A stretch of 64,000 nucleotides of DNA, from positions 566,707 to 630,706 of the forward strand of contig CP092081.1 in assembly GCA_022226935.1 (NCBI GenBank), in the 5' to 3' direction. The position numbers were made by a program, and so were the translations under genes. Every line of letters begins with the position of its first letter. Position 1 is the stretch's first letter. This stretch comes from Nitrospira sp. GTDB taxonomy: Bacteria; Nitrospirota; Nitrospiria; Nitrospirales; Nitrospiraceae. The notes below the pieces were generated by a model that saw nothing but the letters and a program-made list of their open reading frames with translations, was not told the origin of the DNA and did not search any database. Shown in pieces: positions 32,819 through 41,278 of the stretch.

Positions 32819-33101
32819 CTACTCACGGTCTTCTCCTTCCTCCTCGGCGCGCGTTTCTCTGTCGTTGTCGCTATCCACAAACCGGTTATCCAATCACCTC
32901 GGGAAGCGTCTCCTCTTGCCGGCTGTGAGAGGGGGACGGCCATGCCGGGCACTTCGGATAGCGAGAGAAGAGGTTCAGGATAGGGAGTGGTGTCTCTCGA
33001 GGCATTCCTGTACACTACGCCCCTTAGTCGAACATACGGCGCATGCCGCGCACGATCACTCAGATCGCCACAGACCCATAGAGCCGATTCATCGCTCGCC
33101 G

Positions 33102-36100
33102 ATGGAGCCCATGGCTTCCGACCCGCCTCCTTCAGCTTCTGCGCCGCAGGATCAGATCCCGCAGGGTTCGCGTTCCTGGTGGTTGCGTCTGGCCGAATGG
33201 AATCCTTCGTTGCTCACCGTGGCCGCGCTGGCCTTGGCGACGGGTTTGCGCATGGCGCTGACCCCGCTGTGGGGATCAGGCTACACCTTCATCACGTATT
33301 ATCCCGCCATCATGTTCATCGCGGTGGCCAATGGCTGGCGCCATGGTATTGTGGCGACGCTGGTGTCCACAGCCCTGTCTATCGGCCTCTTTCTTGACTT
33401 GGAGTCTTCGCCGAATGAGCAACACACGGCCGTGGCCTTGTTCATTACGGCCAACGTCATCATCGTGTCACTGTCCGAAGCCGTGACCAGGGCTCGTCTT
33501 CGCGCGCAAGCGGAAACATCTCTGGCAAGAGCCCAAGAGCAGCGATTGCGTCAGGAGATCAAGGCGCGAATCAAGGCGGAGGAGACGCTTCGTGCCAGCG
33601 AGCGTCAAATGCAATTCGTGACGAATCATGCTCCGGTCCTCATTGCTCAATGCGGAACCGACGGCCGGTATCGATTCGTCAATCAGCAATATGCCGAGCT
33701 CGTTGGACGCGCACCTGACGATCTTATCGGCCGCCATCCTCGTGATGTGTTGGGCACGGAAGCGTATGGATACGCCGCGCCCTTCATGCACGAGGCGCTC
33801 GCAGGGCGGCAGGTGAAGTTCGACCAGCAATTGCTAGGCGCTGCGTCCACGGGGCGTCTCCTGCAGGTGACCTATGCGCCGGAATGGGACGAACGCGGGA
33901 TCGTGACGGGATTCATTGCGGCCATCGTCGATATTACCGATCGCAAACAGGCCGAGCAGGCGCGGGCCACCCTCGCAGCCATCGTCGAATCGTCGGAAGA
34001 TGCGATCGTCAGTAAAGACCTCAACGGGATCATCACCAGTTGGAACCGCGGGGCCGAGCGATTGTACGGCTATACTCGGCAAGAAGCCGTCGGCCAATCC
34101 GTCCTGTTGGTTATCCCGGAGGAACGGCTTGAAGAAGAAGGGCCGATTCTGGCGCAGATCACGCGCGGAGAACAGGTGCGGCAATATGAAACGGTCCGGC
34201 GGCGGAAAGACGGCAGGCTGATTGATATTGCCTTGACCGTATCGGCCATCCGCAACGATGAGGGCCGCATCGTTGGTGTGTCCAAAGTCGCCCATGACAT
34301 TACCGAACGCAAGCGAGCCGAGGCGGCGTTGCGGGAAAGCGAGGAGCGACTGCGTCTCTTCATCGAACACGCGCCGGCGGCGATCGCGATGTTCGACCGG
34401 CAGATGCGGTATGTGGCGGTGAGCCGGCGATGGTTGGCCGACTACGGCCTCGAAGAGAATGTGCTGGGGCGCAGTCATTATGATGTGTTCCCCGACATTC
34501 CGGACCGGTGGCGATCGGCGCATCAGCAGGGCTTGGCCGGGAGGGTGATGCGTGTCGAGGAAGATCGGTTCGAGCGTTCCGACGGGACCGTCTACTGGCT
34601 CCGGTGGGAGATTCGCCCCTGGCGGGATAAGTCGGGCGGCATCGGCGGGATCATTATTTTTGCCGAAGATATCACGAGCGGCAAAACGGCAGAGAACGCG
34701 TTGCGCGAAAGCGAGGCGCAGCATCGCGCCACGTTCGACAACGCGGCGGTCGGTATCGCCCATGTTGGGCTCGATGGACGCTGGCTGCGCTGCAATGACG
34801 CGATGTGCGCGCTGACGGGATACTCCCGCGAAGAATTGCAGAGTAAGACGTTTGCCGAAATTACCCATCCGGATGACATCGAAGGGGATTGGGCTGCCGT
34901 TCGCCGGCTACTAGCCGGCGAAATCGAGACGTTTTCCCTCGAGAAGCGTTATATCGGGAAGGATGGGGCGCCCATCTGGGGTCATCTGACCGTCTCGCTT
35001 CTGCGGGATACGCAGGGCGCCCCGCAACATTTCATTTCCATCGTCCAGAACATTCACAGTCGGAAAGAAGCGCAAGCGCAATTGCGGCAACTCGCTGATG
35101 ATCTGGAACAACGTGTCGAGGCGCGGACCAGAGAATTGGCGGATACACAGGACAAGCTGCGCGCGCTGACGACGGAATTGAATCTGACCGAACATCGTAT
35201 CCGGAAACAGCTCGCGACCGACCTGCACGATTATCTGGCGCAGCTTCTGGTCCTGAGCCGGATTAAGTTAGGGCAGGCCAAACTGGAAGAGGTGACGCCG
35301 GCGGCGATGCAAGCGATGACGGAAGTCCAAGAGGTGATGGACCGGGCCCTGGCGTATACCAGGACGCTGGTGGCACAGCTCAGCCCGCCGATCTTGAATG
35401 AGTTCGGGCTGCTCATGGCGCTGAGATGGCTGGCTGACCAAATGCAGCGGGAACTCACCGTGAAGCTGGATCTGGAGAACGAAGTGCTCTTCCTTTCCGA
35501 GGAGCAGTCCATCTTGCTGTTCCAATCGGTCCGCGAACTCCTGATGAATATCGTGAAACACGCGGGGACGACTGAGGCAAAGATTTCCGTGACACAAGCC
35601 GACGGGGTTGTGCGCATTTGCGTATCGGATCGGGGCGTCGGATGGGAGGTGGGTGCCGCTGAAACCAAGCTGGAGCCAGGGTTTGGTCTCTTCAGCATTC
35701 GCGAGCGCATGAAGGCTCTCGGGGGAGCGTTCGAGATGCAATCGATTCCCGGCGAGGGCACAACGGCCATCTTGCAGTTGCCGGTTGTTCACCCAGGCGC
35801 TACGGCGGCGGTAGATGCGAGTGGCATTGACGCGACGCGTCGCGCCGTCGTGTCCGAACCGGCGGCACTGGGGTTGCCGGAGCTCCAGGCAACTACCCCG
35901 CTACTTCCCCCGCCTAAGATCCGAGTCTTGCTGGTAGACGATCACCGAATGTTGCGCCAAGGTCTTCGGACCATCGTGAACGGACATCCTAGACTGGAGG
36001 TCGTCGGTGAAGCCCGCGATGGCCTGGAAGCCATCGAACTGACTCGCGCCCTCAACCCGGCCGTCGTTGTGATGGATGTCAACATGCCCCGATGCGACGG

Positions 36101-36332
36101 CGTGGTGGCGACCAAACGCATCACGGAAGAATTTCCTGACATGAAAATCGTGGCGCTCTCCATGCACAACTCGCCCGATATCGTGGCGCGCATGAAGCAG
36201 GCGGGAGCGATCGGGTATCTCACGAAAGAAAGCGCCGGCGGGCAGCTGTGCCGGGCGATTGTCGAGGCGGCCCTCAGCGGGCCGTTAGCTTCGAGAGGAG
36301 AAGGCGAGGATGTGAGCTGCGGCGCCTCATGA
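33102..36332 (+). CDS. Membrane PAS-rich NarX-type histidine kinase with C-terminal NarL-type receiver
   Basis: The protein is about 1076 residues from the ATG at 33102; a second ATG lies at 33111. The frame extends further upstream, but that part encodes Ser/Arg low-complexity sequence without a ribosome site. Order: four short membrane helices (DUF4118/KdpD-like, TVAALALATGLRMAL to NVIIVSL), four PAS domains (VTNHAPVLIAQCGTDG, VESSEDAIVSKDLNG, IEHAPAAIAMFDRQM, FDNAAVGIAHVGLDG), a coiled linker, a HisKA_3 dimerisation domain with ATDLHDYLAQL, an HATPase with SDRGVGWEVG and GFGLFSIRERM, and a receiver (VLLVDDHRMLRQGLRT, VVMDVNMPRCDG, YLTKE). The receiver is NarL-like but no HTH follows. HisKA_3 kinases normally signal to separate NarL-type regulators. 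A convergent lone receiver lies immediately downstream. Confidence 0.88.
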   Translation: MEPMASDPPPSASAPQDQIPQGSRSWWLRLAEWNPSLLTVAALALATGLRMALTPLWGSGYTFITYYPAIMFIAVANGWRHGIVATLVSTALSIGLFLDLESSPNEQHTAVALFITANVIIVSLSEAVTRARLRAQAETSLARAQEQRLRQEIKARIKAEETLRASERQMQFVTNHAPVLIAQCGTDGRYRFVNQQYAELVGRAPDDLIGRHPRDVLGTEAYGYAAPFMHEALAGRQVKFDQQLLGAASTGRLLQVTYAPEWDERGIVTGFIAAIVDITDRKQAEQARATLAAIVESSEDAIVSKDLNGIITSWNRGAERLYGYTRQEAVGQSVLLVIPEERLEEEGPILAQITRGEQVRQYETVRRRKDGRLIDIALTVSAIRNDEGRIVGVSKVAHDITERKRAEAALRESEERLRLFIEHAPAAIAMFDRQMRYVAVSRRWLADYGLEENVLGRSHYDVFPDIPDRWRSAHQQGLAGRVMRVEEDRFERSDGTVYWLRWEIRPWRDKSGGIGGIIIFAEDITSGKTAENALRESEAQHRATFDNAAVGIAHVGLDGRWLRCNDAMCALTGYSREELQSKTFAEITHPDDIEGDWAAVRRLLAGEIETFSLEKRYIGKDGAPIWGHLTVSLLRDTQGAPQHFISIVQNIHSRKEAQAQLRQLADDLEQRVEARTRELADTQDKLRALTTELNLTEHRIRKQLATDLHDYLAQLLVLSRIKLGQAKLEEVTPAAMQAMTEVQEVMDRALAYTRTLVAQLSPPILNEFGLLMALRWLADQMQRELTVKLDLENEVLFLSEEQSILLFQSVRELLMNIVKHAGTTEAKISVTQADGVVRICVSDRGVGWEVGAAETKLEPGFGLFSIRERMKALGGAFEMQSIPGEGTTAILQLPVVHPGATAAVDASGIDATRRAVVSEPAALGLPELQATTPLLPPPKIRVLLVDDHRMLRQGLRTIVNGHPRLEVVGEARDGLEAIELTRALNPAVVVMDVNMPRCDGVVATKRITEEFPDMKIVALSMHNSPDIVARMKQAGAIGYLTKESAGGQLCRAIVEAALSGPLASRGEGEDVSCGAS

Positions 36333-36363
36333 GGGAACGCGCGCCAACGGTTCTGCCGTCACA

Positions 36364-36744
36364 TCACTGCGCCGTCTGATTCTGCGGCAGTTGCTGGGCG
36401 ATGACATCAAAAACTTTTTCGGGTACCAGCTCTTTGGGAAGAAAGGCATGCGCTCCGACGGCACGCAGCGCGACCTCGACTTCCCTGCTGGTATGGCAAG
36501 ACATGCCAATGACGACCGTATCCGGCAAGAGCGCGCGTATCCGTCGCGTCGCCTCGACCCCGTCCATTCGCGCCATGCCCACGTCCATGAGGACGACTGT
36601 CGGGCGAAGCGTTTGGGCCAGTTGCGACGCGGCGATGCCGTCGGCTGCTTCGCCGGTCACGCAAAATCCCGGCCGTTTGTTCAAGATCGTTCGTAAGGTG
36701 TCTCTCAGCTGCAGATTATCATCGACGACGAGGATCTCGACCAT
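36364..36744 (-). CDS. Stand-alone NarL-type receiver
   Basis: A 126-residue receiver with VVDDNLQLRDTLRTIL, the acceptor Asp in VLMDVGMARMDGVEATRR, and the Lys in FLPKELVPE. It resembles the receiver attached to the neighbouring kinase and, like it, has no DNA-binding domain. A canonical ribosome site (GGAGGTGATCC) lies directly before the ATG. It is convergent with the hybrid kinase gene (31 bases between stops) and divergent from the phosphofructokinase gene. It may act as a phosphate sink or shuttle for the kinase; that is inferred from proximity only. Confidence 0.85.
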   Translation of the reverse strand: MVEILVVDDNLQLRDTLRTILNKRPGFCVTGEAADGIAASQLAQTLRPTVVLMDVGMARMDGVEATRRIRALLPDTVVIGMSCHTSREVEVALRAVGAHAFLPKELVPEKVFDVIAQQLPQNQTAQ

Positions 36745-36972
36745 GGATCACCTCCTTCGAGTGAAGCAGAAGGCTGTCGGTCTTAGGCTAGCACAGATTC
36801 GATCATTCGCGAATGATATTGAAGAACCCGCTTGCTCGTCCTTGACGCACTTTCCGGCTCCGTGTAGGGTCGCAGCATGAACGCCCGCGGGGCAGCCGGA
36901 AGAACGTGAGCATGGTGAGTTGAAGGGGCTAGAGGACATCGGATCATTTCAGCCCGATAGGAGCAGGGAAAC
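36745..36972. other. Divergent intergenic region upstream of PPi-PFK
   Basis: Contains the promoters of the lone receiver (-) and the phosphofructokinase (+). I see no convincing -35/-10 pair and no protein gene of credible length. Confidence 0.4.
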
Positions 36973-38238
36973 ATGGCAATACGTGAACAGCGACCGGTCG
37001 TGGGTATTCTTGTCGGTGGAGGGCCGGCACCCGGCATCAACAGTGTGATCGGGGCCGCGACGATTCGAAGTATTCTCGGCGGATGCGACGTGCTCGGCAT
37101 TCAGGACGGCTTCAAATGGATCATGGCGGGGAACACCGGCAAGGTCAGGCGCTTGTCGATCGAAGATATCAGCCGTATCCACTTCAGCGGCGGCTCCTGT
37201 CTCGGAACGGCGCGCGCCAATCCCACACAGAAACCCGAGCATCTCGATGCCTGTCTGGCAAGTCTGCACCAGCTGGGTGTGACCAGGCTGATCACGATCG
37301 GCGGGGACGATACGGCATTTTCCGCGTTGAAGTTGGAGCAGCGGGCAGGCGGCCGACTGCAGGTGGTGCATGTGCCCAAGACCATCGACAACGATCTCGA
37401 CCTGCCGCATGGCATTCCCACCTTCGGATTCCAGACGGCCCGTCATATCGGGGTGGAATTGGTCAAAAGTCTGATGGTGGATGCGGAAACCACCTCGCGT
37501 TGGTATTTCGTAGTGACCATGGGCCGCAAAGCCGGGCACCTGGCGCTTGGGATCGGCAAGGCCGCCGGGGCTACCCTGACCATCATCCCGGAAGAATTTC
37601 GCCAGAAACCCATTCGCCTGCAGGCGCTGGTCGATATTCTGGTGGCCGCGTTCATCAAGCGGCTCGCTGCAGGCCGCTCGGATGGGGTTGCGGTGCTGGC
37701 CGAGGGCCTGGTCGAAATTCTCGACCAGCAGGATTTGAATGGACTGGAGGATGTGGAACGCGACCAGCACGGACATGTGCGGCTGGCTGAGATCAATTTC
37801 GGTTTCGTGCTCAAACGAGCGGTAGAGAAGGAACTGCGGACGTTCGGGATCAAGACCACCATCGTCGATAAAAACATCGGGTATGAACTGCGTTGCGCGG
37901 ATCCGATATCGTTCGATATGGAATATACGCGTGATCTGGGCTACTGCGCCGCGCAATTTCTTTTGGAAGGCGGCAATGCGGCTATGGTGTCGATTCAAAA
38001 CGGGAGGTTCATTCCCATTCCGTTTGGCGACATTCTCGATCCGGCCACCGGCCGTACGCGTGTGCGTATGGTGGACGTCGAGTCGGAGTCCTATGCCATT
38101 GCGCGCCGGTACATGATCCGCCTCTCCTCGGAGGATCTGAACCAACCGGATGACGTGGTTCGATTGGCGACGGCAGCCGGACTCGCCTCGGATGATTTCC
38201 GTAAACGATTCGAGTACCTGACCGGAAAAGATCTGTAA
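36973..38238 (+). CDS. pfp: Pyrophosphate-dependent 6-phosphofructokinase
   Basis: Interconverts fructose-6-phosphate and fructose-1,6-bisphosphate using pyrophosphate. LVGGGPAPGINSVIG is the phosphate-binding loop, TIGGDDTAFSAL contains the GGDD sequence that marks PPi-dependent enzymes (ATP-dependent ones have GGDGS), VPKTIDNDLDLPHG carries the catalytic Asp and the PPi-type Lys, and TMGRKAGHLALG the substrate-binding MGR. The 421-residue length fits the PPi-PFK group. Because the reaction is reversible, the enzyme can serve glycolysis or gluconeogenesis, as expected in an autotroph. It is followed after 14 bases by an aldose 1-epimerase, probably in one operon. Confidence 0.93.
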   Translation: MAIREQRPVVGILVGGGPAPGINSVIGAATIRSILGGCDVLGIQDGFKWIMAGNTGKVRRLSIEDISRIHFSGGSCLGTARANPTQKPEHLDACLASLHQLGVTRLITIGGDDTAFSALKLEQRAGGRLQVVHVPKTIDNDLDLPHGIPTFGFQTARHIGVELVKSLMVDAETTSRWYFVVTMGRKAGHLALGIGKAAGATLTIIPEEFRQKPIRLQALVDILVAAFIKRLAAGRSDGVAVLAEGLVEILDQQDLNGLEDVERDQHGHVRLAEINFGFVLKRAVEKELRTFGIKTTIVDKNIGYELRCADPISFDMEYTRDLGYCAAQFLLEGGNAAMVSIQNGRFIPIPFGDILDPATGRTRVRMVDVESESYAIARRYMIRLSSEDLNQPDDVVRLATAAGLASDDFRKRFEYLTGKDL

Positions 38239-38252
38239 GGAGTTGGTAGAGT

Positions 38253-39206
38253 ATGACGCGTGTACCCACCCCTGACACGGAAACGGCGATCACCTTTGAG
38301 AGCCAGCGTGCGGTGCTGTCACCGTGGGGGGCCTCTTTGCGGCGGTACTTTGTCGTAGACGGTTCCGGAAGCGAAACGGATATCGTGTGGGGCTATTCAG
38401 GCGGCGCGCAGAAGAAGGGCGGGCAGGGTGATGTGCTGATTCCGTTTCCAGGTCGTGTGGCGGACGGACGGTACACGTTTGACGGTCAGGCACTGCAGCT
38501 GGAACGGAATGATAAGGAAGGCCCGAATGCCATCCATGGATTTGTGCGAAGCCTTCCCTGGGCAACGTCTCACGCCGCCTCTCACGCCGTGACCTATGAA
38601 ATCAGTCTGGATGCCGCCGACTATGCGTCGCGCGGCTACCCATTTTCTCTCGCGGTGCATGTCACCTACAGCCTGGACGGTCAGGGATTGTCCTGCGCGT
38701 TTGCCGTGCGGAATGTGGGCGGGACGGCGGCTCCGGTCGGCGTGGGATTCCATCCCTATTTCACGGTCGGCAGCGGGCTGGTCGATGAGGCCGAGGCGAA
38801 AATTCCTGCCGCTGCGTATCTCGAGTTTAATGAGCAGTTGGCGCCGACCGGCAGGGTGATTGCAGCAACAGGAACGGAGTGGGATTATCGCGAGTGTCAG
38901 CGCATCGGCCCACGGCGGTTCAATCACTGCTATGTTGGATTGGAGCGCGATGCGGCAGGGATGGCCACGGCATCACTGCGCCATCAGAACAGTGGACGCA
39001 CGATCGATGTGGTGATGGATCGTGCCTTCTCTGCGCTCGTGGTCTATACGGGGGATGCCATCGCGGGTACCCCTCGCCGCGCTTTGGCCATCGAACCGAT
39101 GACCTGCGCGACCGATGCCTTCAATCATCCCGATTGGGGGCTGAAGCGGTTGCTTCCCGGCGAGACCTTCACCGGTTCTTACACCGTCAGGGCACGTTTC
39201 CGTTAA
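38253..39206 (+). CDS. Aldose 1-epimerase family protein
   Basis: A 317-residue beta-sandwich epimerase of the GalM/YeaD superfamily, which interconverts the anomers of hexoses or hexose phosphates. Visible landmarks are the AVLSPWGASLRRYFVVDG opening, VLIPFPGRVADGRYTFDG (family LxPx-x-N/GR), AIHGFVRSLPW with the catalytic His, and VGVGFHPYFTVG with the second His of the active site; the general-base Glu is likely in the C-terminal ALAIEPMTCATDAF. The ribosome site AAGGAG lies before the ATG. Pairing with PPi-PFK suggests a role in hexose or hexose-phosphate handling. Confidence 0.85.
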   Translation: MTRVPTPDTETAITFESQRAVLSPWGASLRRYFVVDGSGSETDIVWGYSGGAQKKGGQGDVLIPFPGRVADGRYTFDGQALQLERNDKEGPNAIHGFVRSLPWATSHAASHAVTYEISLDAADYASRGYPFSLAVHVTYSLDGQGLSCAFAVRNVGGTAAPVGVGFHPYFTVGSGLVDEAEAKIPAAAYLEFNEQLAPTGRVIAATGTEWDYRECQRIGPRRFNHCYVGLERDAAGMATASLRHQNSGRTIDVVMDRAFSALVVYTGDAIAGTPRRALAIEPMTCATDAFNHPDWGLKRLLPGETFTGSYTVRARFR

Positions 39207-39277
39207 TCCAGGCCAGCCGGTGACATCTGTGCTCTTCTTCTCGTGTCCGCCACTCGTTCCAATGCCACTGTGTTGTA

Positions 39278-41044
39278 TTATGAAGGCCTCGTCGGTTCGA
39301 TGATGCGGAAGCGCACCTCATCAACCTGGGTATAGGCCGATGTTTCTTCCCCCGCAAACAGCCCGCACCGGTAGAGGCCGGCTGTCCATCCTGAGGTCGG
39401 ACGAGGCAGGACAAAATAGCCGGACTGATCGTTCGTGGACATGACGAGTCGGTCTTGCGCGACGGCTGTGTGTGCCCCGGCCAACTCGGCGGTTTCTTTA
39501 AAACAGCGTGCGGCCAGGGGCACCTCATCATAGGAGGCGGTGACCAGGCTGAAGACCAGGTAGATATCCTGCTGACTGCCGGGAAAGCTGATGCCCGGAT
39601 CCAATGGAATGAAGTCGTGCGCTCCGGTCGGCGAATCGTCGCGCATCACTTTTTTGGCCGGAATGACGAAGCGGAACCAGGCGAAGTCGGCGTCCCGGCC
39701 GACAAGAGAGGCCGCAGCATCCAGGGTGTTTTGCGGTTTCAAGGCTTCGATGGCCTTCGCCGCAAGTTCCGTCTCCGGGGGAATAGCCGGCGCTGCCGCT
39801 TTGGCCTGGGCGGCGTTGGCTGCCGCTTCTTCTTCGACTTGCTGTGCAAACTCCGGCACGTGCGGACGCACCTTGTCCAACCACTCCATGAGGGCGGCCT
39901 TATTCAACACCCGGGTTCCGGACGGGAGCTGGACTTCCTTCGTAGATTTTTCAAACTCCACGGTCGCATCGTACAGCGTCTTGAACTGCATATAGGCGTC
40001 TTCCCAGCGTTCAAGTTCCACCATGCATTGGCCCATCCGAAACGCCGTCGTCGTATGTTCCTCATCCGTCGGGTCGAATTCAGATCCTGTTTGAGACACG
40101 GCGAGGGCGTCTTTGCAGCGGCCCAGCCCCATGAGGATAAGGCTGAGATGCCGCCCCGCCAGCGGATCCATCGGGTTGAGACGCAACAGTTCTCGATAGA
40201 CTGGTTCGGCCTCCCGAAACCGTCCCGCCTCGAACAGCCGATACCCCTCCGCGCGTATCATCGACCAGTCGCGCAGTTGTGTCGGACTGACATCCGGCGT
40301 CATGACCGGGGCGAAGCGGCGACCCCGTTCCGTCGAACCGAAGAACACCGTGAGCAGATTTTTGGCTGACAGATGAAGCGGCGAACCGGGCGAGACTCGA
40401 TCCAGGACGAACTGCACATCACGTTCTGCGCCTTCGTAATCGAGAATATCAAACCGTGCCCGGGCCTGGGCCAATCGCCAGTTGAGCATGTCCGGCCCGA
40501 GCGCGACGGCTTTCTTGTAGGCCTCGAAGGATTCCTCCAGTCGGTCGAGTTTCCGGAGTTCGCGGGCCAGACGCAAATGGATCAATGGATTCTGCGGATC
40601 GATCGTGGCAATGCGTTGAAGCTCGGCGACCGCTTCTTCGACCTGCCCCGATCTCACCAGCACACTCCACTTGGCCCATCGCACATCGAGCGAAGCGGGG
40701 ATACTCGCCAGCACGGTGTCGTACGATTCAAGGGCGGCTGCGGTCTGGCGCGAGGTAGCCAACATGTCCCCGCGAAGTTGATGCAGCGCGAGAGCTCGAG
40801 GATGGTCTTGGATGCCCTGCTCGACGATCCCGAGCGCGAGATCGATGGTGCCCTGTTCCCAGGCGGCCTTGGCATGTTGTGCGATCTGGCCTTCCGATCG
40901 GAGGGGGATGTCAGTGGCTGACGCGCCGGAACCGGCTCCTGCGATCAGCGCGAGAATGAGTGTGACCACTAGGACACGCAACTGACCCTGGGAGCGAACC
41001 GGTCGGGCGCCACGAACCGCGACGAGGAATCTCTGTGTGATCAT
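39278..41044 (-). CDS. Exported TPR protein
   Basis: A 588-residue protein with an N-terminal hydrophobic segment (LVVTLILALIAGAGSGASA) acting as a signal or anchor. Tetratricopeptide repeats occupy roughly residues 50-360 (KAAWEQGTIDLALGIVEQGI, LESYDTVLASIPASLDVRWA, AGRFREAEPVYRELLRLNPM, GLGRCKDALAVSQTG). After an Ala-rich helical linker, a C-terminal part with beta character (WFRFVIPAKKV, SGYFVLPRPTSGWTAGLYRC) resembles an immunoglobulin-like or binding module. No enzyme motif is present. It stands alone between convergent galactose-type genes and the AAA ATPase. Confidence 0.8.
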   Translation of the reverse strand: MITQRFLVAVRGARPVRSQGQLRVLVVTLILALIAGAGSGASATDIPLRSEGQIAQHAKAAWEQGTIDLALGIVEQGIQDHPRALALHQLRGDMLATSRQTAAALESYDTVLASIPASLDVRWAKWSVLVRSGQVEEAVAELQRIATIDPQNPLIHLRLARELRKLDRLEESFEAYKKAVALGPDMLNWRLAQARARFDILDYEGAERDVQFVLDRVSPGSPLHLSAKNLLTVFFGSTERGRRFAPVMTPDVSPTQLRDWSMIRAEGYRLFEAGRFREAEPVYRELLRLNPMDPLAGRHLSLILMGLGRCKDALAVSQTGSEFDPTDEEHTTTAFRMGQCMVELERWEDAYMQFKTLYDATVEFEKSTKEVQLPSGTRVLNKAALMEWLDKVRPHVPEFAQQVEEEAAANAAQAKAAAPAIPPETELAAKAIEALKPQNTLDAAASLVGRDADFAWFRFVIPAKKVMRDDSPTGAHDFIPLDPGISFPGSQQDIYLVFSLVTASYDEVPLAARCFKETAELAGAHTAVAQDRLVMSTNDQSGYFVLPRPTSGWTAGLYRCGLFAGEETSAYTQVDEVRFRIIEPTRPS

Positions 41045-41278
41045 GTTGAATGTCTCTCGTGTGATGGCAGAATCGTTTCATATCGTTCGTCCATTAGAGG
41101 CACGGCGGGTCGGAAGGATTCGCCGCCGCCTGAGGATCGAGACGCAGGCATTCATCTTACTGTATGAACGCCCATCCCTGCGAGAGCATCATGGGACAAA
41201 CGCTCTTCACTCGATGGCGATGGGGTTGCGGGCGCCGACAAATCCGGCGTGATCAGAACGGAATGGAGTGGAACGCGT

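Noticed and set aside
32784..33101. A 106-residue N-terminal extension of the PAS kinase
   Set aside because: It overlaps the PilZ gene, is Ser/Arg low-complexity and lacks a ribosome site; the start at 33102 is preferred.
41037..41252. A 71-codon + strand frame upstream of the AAA ATPase region
   Set aside because: It starts inside the N-terminal codons of the TPR gene on the other strand and has no ribosome site or recognisable protein.
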